Assembly (NCBI GenBank): GCA_013365365.1
Contig: JABVXU010000182.1
Span: forward strand, 40,224-104,223
Direction of reading: 5' to 3'
Length of the DNA: 64,000 nucleotides
DNA from: Cruorifilaria tuberocauda
Taxonomy: Eukaryota; Nematoda; Chromadorea; Rhabditida; Onchocercidae
Position 1 is the stretch's first letter. Every line of letters begins with the position of its first letter. The notes below the pieces were generated by a model that did no database searches, was not told the origin of the DNA, and was given only the letters and a program-made list of their open reading frames with translations. Position numbers and translations under genes: made by a program. Positions 1-14,700 of this stretch are shown one piece after another.

Positions 1-371
1 TTAAATTTCGATGAGTTTAACTTTCCTTGCAGTGAGATTCTTCTGTTTTAAATGAAAATGAAGAGAAATAAAACACTGATCTTGTGTGAATCAAATTAAT
101 TATCAAAATATTTCCTTTAATACTTCATTCTTATCGAAGAGCATTTCACATATAATTTAAAAATAATCTCTAGAGTGAAAGTTATCGTTACGGGGCACTT
201 AACAGTGACTTTACTACTATCATTTACTTTGATTAAAAATGGCTGATAGATCACATAGGGAGAACTTTTCCGGTTTGTAATAAGGAAACAGTGGAAGCAT
301 TGAAAGGAGTATTTCATACTGACTTCCGGTTGTTTTACTCGGATCTCTTCAAATAAAGTCAAATTTCATAG

Positions 372-401
372 AAATATTACGAATTAATGGACAGATGGCA
401 G
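372..401 (+). CDS. unc-52: Possible 30-nt micro-exon upstream of the first LDLa exon
   Basis: A 30-base segment lies between an acceptor-like TTTCATAG and a donor GTAAAG. Read as phase 1 in and phase 1 out it is open and joins the next exon (473) in frame. I have no homology support for it, so it may be chance. Apart from this, positions 1-472 appear to be intron of unc-52. Confidence 0.25.
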
Positions 402-472
402 GTAAAGTTGGTTTTCCTTTAGTCAAATGGCGAATTTTGGTCCAATTTAATCTTTCCCTTTTTCAACTATAG

Positions 473-2766
473 ATGGGCCACGAGAATTCCAAAGCATTCT
501 ACCACAGACCGGCATTTGCCGTATTGATGAACGAGCTTGCGGTAATAACGAATGTGTGAAAAGTGATTATGTTTGTGACGGTGAACCAGACTGTCGAGAC
601 CGTAGTGATGAACAGGTGGGTAATTCCTTTTTATTCTGTTGAAGTCAGTTCAAGTTTTCTACTCTCCAATAACAAATCCTGATACGTATTATGAGTATTG
701 CAAGTAGTTTAAGTAAAATAAGCCACTTCATTAAGTGAACTTCAATTAAGACAATAATTTTAAGGTTAATTTATCCGCAGTATTGCATTATTATGCATTC
801 CAAAACTGATAGAAAAAGAGTTCTTAGAATGATAAGTAAATGGATCAGAATGGTTTTGTTTACTTAATTTATTCCTTTCTCACGAGTAATTTAATTCCAG
901 AATTGTCCGTCATTACGTTCATGTGAACCAAATGAATACAAGTGCAACAATGGTCGTTGTGTGCAGAAAATGTGGCTTTGTGATGGTGACGATGATTGTG
1001 GTGATAACTCTGATGAACAGGCTTGCAGCCATCGGGCTCCATCTGACGGCTGCGCCACAAGTGAATTCAAGTGTCGAGATGGTCGACAATGTGTCCCTCT
1101 CAGTTTCCACTGCGATGGTACCAACGACTGTCAGGATGGATCTGATGAGGTTTCATTTTCCCTATAAATTGTTCAAGATAAATTGCAGATAAGTCTCGGT
1201 GGAGCAGAGGGGGTGATAAGCTTACGTTGTCATTCAAGCAATTTCATAATTTCTCCTTCACCGCTGTTTTACATATTGGGAAATGAAATGGATGCTATAT
1301 TATTGAAGATTGGATGCGTACAACCGACAATTGTGCAACCGCCGGAAACGAACAAGCAGGTGAATGCCGGTGGTACCTTTCAGTTGACATGCAAAGCGGT
1401 AGCTATACCTGAACCGTATATCAACTGGCGACTTAATTGGGGTCCCGTTTGTGATCCACCCAGGTGTACGCAACACTCTGAAGGTGGTCTCGGTACACTT
1501 ACTGTAACCAATGCACAGTATGTCTTCATTTTTTAATTCTCTTGAATTTTTGACGAGTACTATAAACACGATTCATTCAAGAATTTACTATCATTCAGTT
1601 TATCAATAATTACTTAGGTTGCTAATATCTTATAATTTATTAATAATATCTGGTCGTGGAAATAGTTTATCGAACTCTTTAAGCAAATGGAAATAAGTAG
1701 AATTGGAATGTAGAGAATAAGTTACTGAGCATAATTAGACATGGAACCATTTAGGATGTTGTATTTTGTGGGTAATTAGTCATTAATAAATCCATTGAAA
1801 TACACATTGTTTGTATAATTTTTGTTAAATACATCAGAGAAATAAAAGGTAGGAAGGGTTAATTGAAGGATATTATTGCAGTACTTTATCAGTTGAAAAT
1901 TCGTTAAGTATAAATATCGCTATTCATATGAAATAATGCTTTTCTTTCTTCGAACAGTAAATTTAACAGCTTTGAAAATCGATTAAAGGATCAAGCATTT
2001 ACTCTTTCGTTTTTCCTATCTTCCTCTTCCTCTTTCCTTGCCGTTCAGAAATTGAGAATTCGCGAAATTCCACAGATATGAGTCATTTCCATTCTAATCT
2101 AAAATCTCTTCGGAGAAAGCGAAGGTTGAAGCAGTAAGCTAAGAAGTATTCTATGTAATATTGAAAAAGAGGATTTCTTCCATTCCTTTGAATTATTGCC
2201 TGTAAGAAAGAGTAAGATGAAGAAGAGAAAGAAGGTGATAGCTTATTTAATCACTTATTTTGGGTACGAATTCTTTTTTTTGAAATTAATAAATTCCATG
2301 GAACCGAGAGAAGTGACAAGAAGTGGAGTGATTGATTTTAGATAAATATATTTTGGTCTAAATAATGGAAACCAACAATTGGGCTTTTTTGAACCCTTTA
2401 AATATTCATTAAAATTTTGTAAGTTTGTAAATCTATCTTATTAACTGATTAATAGCAATGACGCAATACTGAATCGAATAATTTTGAATTAGAATTTTTA
2501 TTGAAATGTTTATATTAGTAAAAAATGAACTGTATGCAAACTTGAATAACTTTACTTAAATGTGGGTAATTTCAATTTCTAGGCCACTTGATCAAGGTGC
2601 CTACACGTGCGAAGCAATCAATGTTAAAGGCCGAGTGTTAGCCACACCGGACTGTATTGTACGCATCGTTAATATTCCGGCTCCTGAGACGCAGAAAAAA
2701 GCGCAGTGCAATCCATTCGGTTCAGTAAGTCCAATTCCGGATCACACAGGCCGTTGTCAGTGTAAG
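473..2766 (+). CDS. unc-52: UNC-52 domain II: three LDLa modules and first Ig, plus start of laminin-EGF
   Basis: Exons 473-615, 901-1149, 1309-1517 and 2583-2766. The first exon encodes an LDLa repeat ([14 protein letters not shown]..., [14 protein letters not shown]). The second encodes two more, ending [16 protein letters not shown] and [13 protein letters not shown]. Each has six cysteines and the acidic calcium-binding SDE cluster. Exons three and four make one Ig domain ([15 protein letters not shown] ... GAYTCEA), split by a 1065-base intron. The end of exon four begins a laminin-EGF module (CNPFGS ... GRCQCK). This matches perlecan domain II. The long intron 1518-2582 shows no other coding signal. 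Confidence 0.93.
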
Positions 2767-5700
2767 GTTAGCTTCTCCTCAAATTTCAATTCCATAAAAA
2801 TTTACTTGACATTCCGCCACGACGAATATGATAAGATACATTGGGACGTATAATGCTCATGCCACTTCTGATTTAAAGTTTTCCTCTTTCAGCCACTGGT
2901 CGTAGGATTGAAATGTGATTCGTGTAGCCAAGGTGCATATTATTTGCATGAGGAAGCCGAGCAAGGTTGCTTGAAGTGTTTCTGCTTTGGTGTTACTGAT
3001 CAGTGTAAATCATCCACGTGGTACAGGACAAAGGTAAGTTGCTCCTGACCTATGAATATTTCACTCTCTCAACTTTTCCACAAAGAAAACGCGTTCTCGT
3101 TAGGTCAAATTTCTACTGGAAAAGAGAAGAGTGATGAAATTATGATTAAATAATCGACAATAACACTTCTAAATCTTTGTCTTTCTTTTCCTTTGTGAAA
3201 TGCAATTTTTATGACCAAAAACATAATAAATTTGTGATAAGAATTAATCGATATAGGAATCAATAAGAGCAAGATAGTTTGTTGATAATAAAGGAAGGTA
3301 ACTGATATGGGTTTGAATAAAGCCAAACTCCATAGCAACTTTCCTGCTTATAATAATCGGTATATTAACAACAGTAGAAACTATAACGATGAAGTAAGTT
3401 ACTGATAAGGATTGATAAAAATTAAATTTAATATGTTTTAACAGTATGTTAAATCGTCTCATTCAGTGTTTCTATTTCAGAATATCGGTTGCGTAAGTTC
3501 TACTAATTATTTCTACGCACTTTTGGCGTGTTATTTACTAAATCGCACTTCTTAATGAAATTTTTTTGAGCTTTGTCAAATTTGAATAATTTTTCATTTT
3601 ATTTTGACTAAACGCTATGTACATTTCAACCTATCACTGCTATTATCACTAAAAATATTAAATAGTGATAAAGTTCAGAAACAAACGTATTTTCAGTAAT
3701 TGCAATTAATATAATGATCTTTTATATTCCAAATTTCAGACAAATAAAAATTTGAAATGAAAATTTCAGACAAGTAAAGACTTGAAGTGCAAAATTGATT
3801 TCACACTTTTCTTGCTTTACTACTAAACAGAGCTATTTTTGAAAATTATTGAACAGATATGCGTATATGAGTGACATCTATTCTTTTCAATAGTCTATTT
3901 TCACCTGATCGATCATTCTCGAATTTAGGTTCCTCAAGTAAGTAAATAGGAGCTTAGAGTGTATAGGTCATTTCACGATAAATTTTAGGATCAGACACAT
4001 GCTATTTCTTTATACCGTTACTTTTTATTTTACAATGATTTTTCCTTTCTCTAAGGTTCATAATTGAATCAATTTATTACACACTTTTTTAGCACAATTT
4101 TTTGTTTACCGTTTGTTTGGGCACATTGCGGCACATGGAATTCCGATATATTTGGGGCTTGTCACTTTTGTTGCCAACATATCTAATTCCGATTTTATCT
4201 TTTATAAACTTTTGAATTTCTTTTCTCTTTATTCTAGGATAAAATCATTTTAAATGGCGATTCACGAGGTGTTCAAATATCAGATGTTAATGGACAAGTG
4301 CACAGCTCAGAGTTCGATTACAGTAAACCTGGGATGGTAACATATAGTGAACCATCGTATCAAACAATGTATTGGAAATTACCAACACGTTTTCATGGAA
4401 ATAAGGTTTAGTTTAGTTTAGATCTGTAAATTAGCTACTGTATTTGTATATTTCTAAAACTTGTAAATTCTTATATCATGAAAAACTATTCATATTAAGG
4501 AGCAGTAAATTCTAAAAAACAAAACTTCATTTAAAACTTGCCATTTAAGGAAAATGTTGTCAAATTTCCCTATATTTTACAGTTCAGACGTCAAATGCGG
4601 CATATTTTAACATTTTACATTCGAATAATATTACTTTACTTATATTTATGTTTTTATTTATAGCTAACAGCTTACGGTGGTGAGCTTGCATTTGATTTAC
4701 AGTATTCATGTACTGGATCTGTAAATAATGAACCGTTAGTTGTCCTGAAGGTATGCTTTTATCTTTGAAATATTTATTTCTTGTTAAAATCAATTTATGC
4801 AATAAAAGAATTCAGCAGAATGTGATAAATATTGCAAATATATAAAAACAGAATTTGAAGCAATTTTTCAATTTAACTAATTTCGGCGATTGAGCGCATC
4901 TATGCAATACTAATTTATCACTAATAATTGGGTATATTAGTTATAAAAGTTACAGCAACAGATTTGAATGCTTTAATTAATATAAAGCTGATATGACGGT
5001 TCAAAGATACTTTATATTTTAGTGACTGATATCGTCGGGATTTTGGTAACTTATGTTAAGATAGTTGGTATAATTATTGGTACGATTGACCTCGGTATTT
5101 TAGGGTAACGGCATAACATTATTGCATCGTCCACGCGATACGCATAACTTTGCTCCCGATAAAACAATCCGATACGCCTTCAAGACATATGAAGTGACCT
5201 TTCCACATTTTGCATTTTTAAACGGACTTTTAAATGGAATTTAAATGGACTAATTAGATGGACTAGAGAAAGAATTTCTTTTAAAATCATTGATAGGGAA
5301 ATTATGAAGAATTGGATGGAAGGCCGGCAACACGAGAAAATCTGATGATGGTACTAGCTAATATAGATATGATGCTAATCCGAGCTACACATTGTTATGG
5401 ACAGCAATATACAAGGTTTTCCTTATATAATTTCTCGTTATGCTTTTCCCGTGCACTGTCTTCACCACCAGGTGTTAATATATCGGATTTTCAGGATGTT
5501 TTATTGCTGATTTTAAAATAAAGAAAGAGTTTTCAGATTTGGAGATATTACTTGGGAAATAGCAGTTAATCGCGACACGCAGGAGAGACTTGCTTTAGAA
5601 GTGGAACATTGTTCTTGTCCACCAGGTTTGAAATCTTCATTTAGCTTTATCGGTTCATAGTCTTTTCTACCTGAATCAGATTCAAAAATCTATCAACTAA

Positions 5701-8700
5701 TTGATATATGACTAAGAATATAGATGTGTTTATCTCTGTTCACAAGTCGAAAATCTTTATTGGGCATACAAGAATTCATAGGATGGATTTCAGTATAACT
5801 TTATCGAAGTTTTTCAGGATATACTGGATTATCTTGCGAAGATTGTGCACCGGGATACGAACGTTCACCGCAAGGTCCATACCTTGGTACATGCGTACCT
5901 ATCCAACACCGTCCCCAATGCTCACCAGCTGGTGCGCGTAGTACACATCCTGGTTATGATGGTAAATGTCAATGTAAGATGTATGCTATAGGTACCTCGT
6001 GTGACCGTTGTCCACCCAATACTTTTCACTTAGCATCACGAAATCCACAAGGTTGCATTCCTTGCTTCTGCTCGGGAGTAACTCAACAATGTACCTCTGC
6101 TAATAACTACTACAGAACTCAGATAGTTATCGATTATAGAAGAGGTGCTATCGATCAACTGGAAATTACCACCAGCGATGCACATAGTCCATTCAGGCAT
6201 GTTTCATGATCTGATTCACTTTTCACTTCTTCACCTGGAAAATTGAAATGATATAATAGCGAAAAATGACATCTTCCGTATGACATGGAATAGAAGAGAT
6301 GGATTGAAGTTACCTGTAAAATAATATTAGTTAATGTTAAGTGAATAAATGAACTTAATTTGTGACAATTCGTCCATGACTCATCCCCAAGTTGAGTATT
6401 ATCATTACAGTAGTACGAAGAGTGATTCGAGAGATTGCAATAAAGAAAGAATTTCGTTTTGTCTTTATATCATTTCTGATTTGTGAAGTGAATTTAGATG
6501 AACAATTTTCCAAAGTAGCTTACTTTAATTGATATAAGTAAACAAAGATATTATAATACAAATGATTACCATTTACTTCTTAGGCCTCAATCACAAGCAC
6601 AGATAACAGGGCGTGACATAACATTTGCATCATTTTATGAAATGCCCGGACAAACTCTCTACTGGAAAATGCCGAAGCAATTCCTCGGTAATAAAGTCGC
6701 CAGCTACGGCGGTACATTGAAATATGTGTTTCGGTATTCTGGAACCGGATCATTGAATACTGATGTGGACGTGATCTTACGTGTATGTTTCCTTATAAAC
6801 ATTTTACATGTCAAACTTTACTTCTTTCAGGCTATTGTAAAATTGATTTTGAACTTGAATTTATTATGAAGGATTAAAGGCAGATGATTTAGACAGAGAT
6901 AAATTATGCCTAAGCATGATTCTATTTGACGAAGAAAAATGATAAGAAAATTTTCAGAATTCGACTAATTTTAGGGTAACGATATTACATTACATTACAC
7001 TAATCATCAACCAATTTATCCGGATCGTGAAAATACCGTAGAAGTAAGTTTATTCGAAGATCACTGGCAACGAATGGATGGACAATTAGCCACACGCGAA
7101 CATCTATTAATGGCTTTAGCTAATCTTGATAGTTTGCTGATCAAAATGAGTTATATGGATGAATGTTCATCATCATCATTAATCAGCGTTTCATTAGATT
7201 ATGCTGAACCGCGTGCTACAGGTGGTCAAGTTGCTTATGAAGTAAGTTGAAATTATTTAATCTTTTTAAATCCATTCATTTTTTTACTTACGAAATATGC
7301 TAGAAAATTAAGAAATGGTGCCATTATTCAGCCGATCATTGTTTCCTTATAAGCATGATCTAATTTGTAATAAAGAGTGATTTAATACTTGAAGTGATTA
7401 TCCAATTTGAATCATATCTATAATTACCTTTCGTGAGAACGAATACGTTATAAACAAAATAAATGTGCTTTGTTTTAGGTTGAACAGTGCCAATGCCCAC
7501 CCGGTTACGTCGGCACATCCTGCGAAGATTGTGCAATCGGATATTCACGCACCGGGGGCGGATTATACTTGGGCCTCTGCGAACGCTGTGAGTGTCACGG
7601 ACACGCTTCACAATGCGACAAAGTTTGTTTGCTTCTCTTTGGAATTGAAGTCTCAAATTGAAGAAAGAAATTTTGAAATGAAATCAAAAAAAATTGTTCG
7701 TGCTATTCATGACAGGAGCATGGATTCTGCCTGGATTGCCAGCATGACACGGAAGGTGATCAGTGTGAACGTTGTAAACCCGGATTCACGGGAGATGCTC
7801 GTCGAGGCACTCCACATGATTGTCAACCGGTGGCAACGAGACCGGCGTGTATGTGTAATAACCACTCACCCAGAGGATGTGATTCATTCGGTCGATGTTT
7901 GGTTGGTTTTGTTTCAAAAAAAAGGAAGTTGTTGCTAAAGGTTATATTGCTGAAAATTTCCAGCTGTGTGAGCACAACACGGAAGGATATCACTGTGAAC
8001 AGTGTAAACGTGGATTTTACGGTGATGCAGCGCGTGGTACTCCGTTTGACTGTACACCTTGTCCATGCCCGTAAGTTGCGCTTACCTAGTGAAATAATTA
8101 ATTTATCATCATCCCATCCATATTTGATATCACGTCTTTTAATAATAAAAATGTCGAGTGTGAGAAAGAAGAAATTTCAGAGGTACATCGGATTGCTTCT
8201 TAGATACCTATGGGCAAGTGCAATGCCGTAATTGTCCGGCCGGTTTAACCGGACGTTTATGTGAAGAGTAAGTAACCGAATTTTTGTAATTTTTACTTCA
8301 AACTTGAGAAATTTTTATGTTTAGTAGGGTTGATATGTCTCCTCTTTGCCTGTCTATTGAATAATGTTATCAGATAAATCCAGTTGCTGTTAAGAGTGTG
8401 AAAGGAAGCTAATACTAGGAATTTCTTCTCTCCCTTTAGCGAATTTCGTTCACGAATTGTAGATGCGCACCAGGCTACACGCGTTCACGTTCACGAGTGC
8501 GTGTAGATGAAGGACGTATCTGTGAACCCATCGGGCACGTAGAAGAAACCAATATCGTATTCGTACCAACTCCTGAAGGTGATCGCATATCTGGACGATT
8601 TCTTCGCTGGCAGCGTAATCGCTTGCAGCGAAATCGTCGTTATTATCTTCCACGCAAATCACACTATTGAGCAAATTTCTTGAATATTTCAGAAATTTCA

Positions 8701-11700
8701 GCTCTTTAAATAAGTCATTTTTATTACTTATCGATTTTCCTGCCTTTTGTTTTATCAATCATTTATACTCAAATATGCTTGTCTCAGTCACTGTTTTAGT
8801 TAGCACTTTTGTTCTTTTTGTTTCCTTTTTGGCTTTCACAAACACATAAACACAGAGGTTATACTCTCCACTTGTTCATTTGACAACTCAAACTGTTATC
8901 TCACTGATTTCGTGTAAAATAGTAAAATGTTCTGGCAGTAATAATATCTATTTCTTTAACCTTCGGACAAAAAAAACATTGAAATTTTTTAGTAATCGTT
9001 AGCATTTAGTAATGCATAGATAGATATAGGATTCGGTCGAATTTAGAGAATATTTCAAGATTTTTGAATATACTAAATTTAGGGCAGTTTATGTATTGGC
9101 TAAACTTTGATTACTGAATACTGTTGTCACTCAGTATCGTTATTTCATCAGCTTTTTAAAATTTTAGTGGACGAAAATTAGTTTGACTGGAAGATCCCAA
9201 GAAGTATTGTCTGCCTTTCATGGACCAAATGCTAAATTATCTATCATAACTGACACATTCGAAATAGATTTCATGAAAGGATTTTCTGGATCAAACTGTA
9301 GTGAAAAAGTTTGAATTTTTGCTTCATTCTGCTTCACCTCTATAGCTTTACAGAAATATGACATTTCCCATTATTACAGTCAAAAGAGAATTTCTAATTA
9401 TCAACTCGATGGAAAACCTCAACGTTTATCACTGTTTGTCACTAGAGTATGTGTTGTCCGCTACATTTCGTCCTTCCTTTCCTTTGTAATTATTTCATAA
9501 TTAATTATTATTATACTTTAACAGTTCTTACAATTAAACGAATGATACCACAGTTGCAACTGACAATATAACTTTCTCAAAGTGCACGGTTTATGTCACA
9601 TCCAAATTAACTAAGCAAAATTTCTCCCTGCTGTGTTTTTATTTCTAATTTTGCAATTTCAGTTCTCTTGAAGATATCAGATTCTTCTAAACTCCGGATT
9701 ATCATTTTTATCTACCTACAGATAACTCTGATCTCTGTAGATTTAAAACCGAATGCAAAATTCAAAAGGTTCTCAAAATTTTTGAGCTTTTTATGCATAA
9801 ATTAGGAACTTTTCCAATTTCAGCTATCACACAATAGTAATGGATTTTAGTCTAACATCACTCACTATATGATTCAAAAGTTCGAAAATTTATTTTTCTG
9901 ACAAAGAGTTTCATTTCATCCATCAGCTGGCTATTCAGCAATTAATTACAAATTATTTCAGTGCTAAAATACAAATTTATTGTTTTCCACTCGTCCTTTT
10001 GTTTATTTATTTGAATGTGTCGTCGTATTTCGGTGCATACAATTTATTATTTTCGCTTCTTTTTTCCTTTCCCATTCACTAACTATTTTGATACTCGGAA
10101 TTTATACCTCTACCATTTCAAGAGTATTCAAAAAATGAAACAAAGAATAGGGTGAAACGGATTCTGAAGGAATTTCAGCACTTTCATTATACTGAAGGAT
10201 CAGATAAATAGTATGGATATGTTTAGAAGGAGTTAATAGGTGAAGCGATAAACCATCGAATTGGGGTCAAAAATTAAATTTTGTAATTGCACATTTGTGA
10301 ATTTCAGTAAAATATTATCTAGACTATCCGTTTTAGTTTATTAATTGGTTTAACTCGAAGATGTCTAATTATTATTATTTACAATTTTTTTGTCCAATTA
10401 CTATTATTTGTAATTTTGTTTCATCTTAATTTTAAAATAGTTCGAGAACTTACAAACTGCACGTATACACGTTAATTTCTTTTAATCTTTAAACTGTTTC
10501 AAATACATACACAGCATGTTTTATTCAGTGTTCATTTAATTAGTTCGTAAACAATTATGTCACATCTGTAGCAATAATTGCAGCAATTTGGATACCTGAT
10601 ATAGTCCATCCGATTTCCGAAATAGTTTCTGAGAAAAAATAAAAAATTTGAATTTTCTTTTCAGCACACGGTCCACCATTACGTGTACAGATCGATTCCC
10701 CGAAGAATTTGCATGTTCCGGAGGGCGGTACAGCTCGTTGGTACTGTCGAGTTATTGGGCAACGGGTATCATTCCTTTCCTTTCTTACTTTTCCACTTTA
10801 ATTAATTTCTTTTTCCTTTTTATTACTTCCATAAACAAACTACATGGATTTTAATGATACAATTATAGGTTTAATTATTAATCAGTAGTAATTTCCATAT
10901 TAAAACATATTTACCGAATTAATATTTCCTGCATATTCGATTATAGCTAAAATTTCATCCAGCACTTAGAAATTATTCAGAACTTCATTCCTATAATTAC
11001 TAGCTCCATTTATGATGGATAATTAATTCGGAAACATTTGAGAGAAGGATAAAGAAAAGGCTAGTGTCACCGGGAGAAAGTTATTCTTGCCATTCAAAAA
11101 GATATAAGTCATTTCTTGTAAGTTAGAGACAATGAAATCAGAGATGATCAGGAATTATTTTCGAATTCCCTTCCTCTCTTGGCAGCTAAAAATTCAGCAA
11201 ATTAATTAAATTTTTACTGGATAAATTAACATGAATTGATTTCACTTTGTTGTTTCTTATTTGTAATTTCATAAAATTAATATATTCATGGATATATTTA
11301 ATGAACTTTTGAAGATATCAAACTAAATGAAAGTTAAAATTTGAAGCTGAACTCAAATTGAAATCGAATTTTCGACTCATAACTCTGTTTTCTTTTTTTG
11401 TTTGGATGATTATTGATGGCGAGAATGAAATATACGATTTTCCAAGCATCTTTTTACCTTTTAGCATTCTTGGTTTATTGACGCTCATAAAAGCGAACCT
11501 TAAATTAATCGTTCCATTTCTTATAATTTTTTTCCTCTTTTCCAATCCAAATGAATTATTTTCACCTGAACAAGGTATTTTCATCTAATTCTTTTTGATT
11601 TTTTAAAAATTTTTAGAAAATTCCCAATTTTTCATTTCTGAATTTTTTCTTTTACTAATTCTGTTTAAAATTATCATTCAGATTTCTGAATTGTTATTCG

Positions 11701-14700
11701 ACTTCGGAATATCTCTTTTGAACGCCTCTTTTTTACATTTAATGCAAAATTCGTTCGCTATTAACAAAAACGGTTCTTAATTAATCTCGGAACAATTAAC
11801 AAACTAACTTTTTCTACCTTCCGCTACTTTTCCTCTTTCTCCTTTCTATTATTTCGTTTAAGAAATCACAAAAATAAAGATAAATTTACATGCATTTCAA
11901 AATAAATTGAGCAAATCGATACATTTTTCCCGAGTTTTCGTCTAAGTATTGCGACTGCCAAGTATCATCGAAATTTTAAGATTTCAAAACATCTCATGAC
12001 GAATATTATTCACTCGAATATGACAATTACTATTACCAAATCAATCTGTATTTCTAGTAAATTTATTACTATTTTTGAAAAAATTCTTTCAATTACAATT
12101 TATTCTGATTAGGTTAAACGATCAATCGAAATTGTAATTTTAAGACTGCTGGGATTCGGTTACAATGGTCAAAGGTTGGTACTGCCGGATTAACAAGTAA
12201 TGCAGTCCAACGCGATGGTGAATTATTAATAAATGATGTGAAAGAGTCTGATGCAGGTCAATATCGATGTACCGGATCCGGAGATCATCAGTTTGCTACT
12301 GATGATGCCATGCTAAATGTCGAACCGAAACCACGAATACCAGGTTTTCTTACCGTTTTTCTTATGTTCATAACAGGCTGATACAAATCCTGAAATGATA
12401 GAATCCGTTAATTATCAATAATTCGAACTATCTATCAGTTTGAGACACAGTATCTTTCAATATCGTTCAAGTTCATGTAACATTCATGCAAGACTCTCGC
12501 CCTGACTGATAGAATGATTAGGGAAAAGAATATTCCGTAGCATTTGAAGTCTATTTATACATTCCTCTAACGAGTAGCAGATTAGTTCAAGCTTACTTTA
12601 TATCATTTTCTTGAAATCGAAGCATTCGAAAGCATTTCGAAGCATTTCTTTCTCTTGCAAGTAAATGCTGCTCTTGTTTCCTTGATCGCAACTTTTCTCA
12701 TCAAATAATTTGCTTATATTTTAGAATTTGAAAAAATGAAAAAATCTAAGTTTAGCTGTCGGGAGACCGCCACCGGTAATGGTTGACCCGTTGGAGCAAA
12801 CGGTAAATGTTAATGATATGGTTAGCTACCGTTGTTGGGTGCCTGGATTATTGTCTTGCGAACTGAAGTGGTACAAGGAAGATATCGGTGGACAGTTACC
12901 ACACGGTGTGTACCAAATAGGCGGTACATTGAAAATTCCTCATGCGCAACTGGAACATGCTGGCAATTATATCTGTACCGCTTCAAACGAATATGGCATT
13001 GGGAAGTCGCCATCCGCACGTCTAACTGTTAAACGACGTAAGTAAAAAAATAAAATTTGTAATATAATCCATGCAGAAAGAGGTCGCACCAATTCGTTAA
13101 CTCTTATCTTCGATGATTGTGATCTGCATTGTGACGTATGAAAGAAATTTGAGTCATTACACTGATAAACGCATGATTCATTCTTAAACTGGTGATTCTT
13201 CTCATTACAAACGATTAATGAAGTGGTTTTGATCTCATTCAAGTTGATATTCAATTTTAAAACTTACATAATTGCTAATAATTATGAGAAATAAATACGA
13301 AGAATAATCTATTATTTGCTTTCTTTTTTCTGTCTTCATCTTGTCTGGATTTTTGACGGTTTGATTCGGTAAGCAATTTTTGTTTCTTGTTATATTAGCA
13401 AATAAAAATTGGAAAAGGAAGAAAAACAAAGAACTATTGCAGCACCGCAGCGACCTCGAATTGATCCACAAGAGAATTTGGTTGCGGAAGGAGAACCGGC
13501 ACGTTTCCGCTGTTGGGTACCTGGTGATCCGACGGCCATTTTGACATGGAAAATGAAAGGTAACGGTCCACTACCGCACGGTGCACAACAGCATGAAGGT
13601 ATTTTGAACATCCCAAGTGCGCAACGTCACCATGCTGGAAGTTACATCTGCACTGCAAGTGATCCAGCAGGATATAAGTCACCAATGGATAGTCCTGCAG
13701 CTAGGCTGGTCGTGAAACCAGGTAAGTGCCCATCAATCTCTGCTGCAATGGCGTCTGAGGAAATATTTTGTTAAGTAATAAAGGAATTGGGTACAGGTCA
13801 TGCTACATCTTGTCATTTACTTCAATTCTAAGGCGTTATATTTTAATTAATCTGATTAAGCAGCGAGCACCATCCTGGTCGGTTAGCTTTCCGAGTTTCC
13901 AAATATTTCTAATACTAAACCATTAGTTTTTGGCAGTCGTAGATGATTTTATCAGTTTGCGATATCGATAATCTGACAGTTCCCTTGCAGCAAATAATCC
14001 GACGGTAGATCCGCCGGTGCAAACAGTGAACGAGAATGAACCAGCTCAGTTCCGATGTTGGGTTCCTGGTAATCCCGCTGCTATCCTTCATTGGAGACGT
14101 GCTGATAGTCGTCCGTTGGGACACGGAGTTAGTGACAGACAAGGAATCTTATCCATACCTCATGCCCAAATGTCGGACACCGGTGAATACATCTGTTCTG
14201 CACGAGATGCTGACGATGGGACACCGATTGATTCGTCGCCAGCCCGACTAGATGTTGCAAAACGTAAGTTTCCAGTGCAAATCTTGTTAAAGCGAACATG
14301 AATGCAGTCTTCATTGTATTTATCTGAAATTCAATGATCTCTATCCATATTTTAGATAGAAATATCGACGAATCTTTTCAGAAGTACTTTTGTCAGCAAT
14401 TCTTTTTTGCATCAATTCAACAAAAAGTTTAAGATTGGAATTAACTTTGAATGCCACCGCTAACAGATTATTGATAAAATGTGGTTCGAATCACGCATTT
14501 AACATTTTCCTCATCACCTAGTTTTTCAGGTTTCTTTCTCATTTTCACTGTTTCACATTTGCCCATCGTTTTCTGTTGCCTTTGGAATCCGTTCTAATGA
14601 TTTACTTCGTTCTTTCATCATTAATACTACTTTTTTGTTTCCTTTGAACTTTACGAACCTTCAATTCAACTCGGGGAAATTTTCCAAAAACGACAGGTTG

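Noticed and set aside
7360..7656. 98-codon minus-strand open frame
   Set aside because: It is antisense to clear laminin-EGF exons of unc-52.
11318..11588. Overlapping 76- to 88-codon frames on both strands
   Set aside because: They lie in an unc-52 intron, with AT-driven composition and no domain or splice support.
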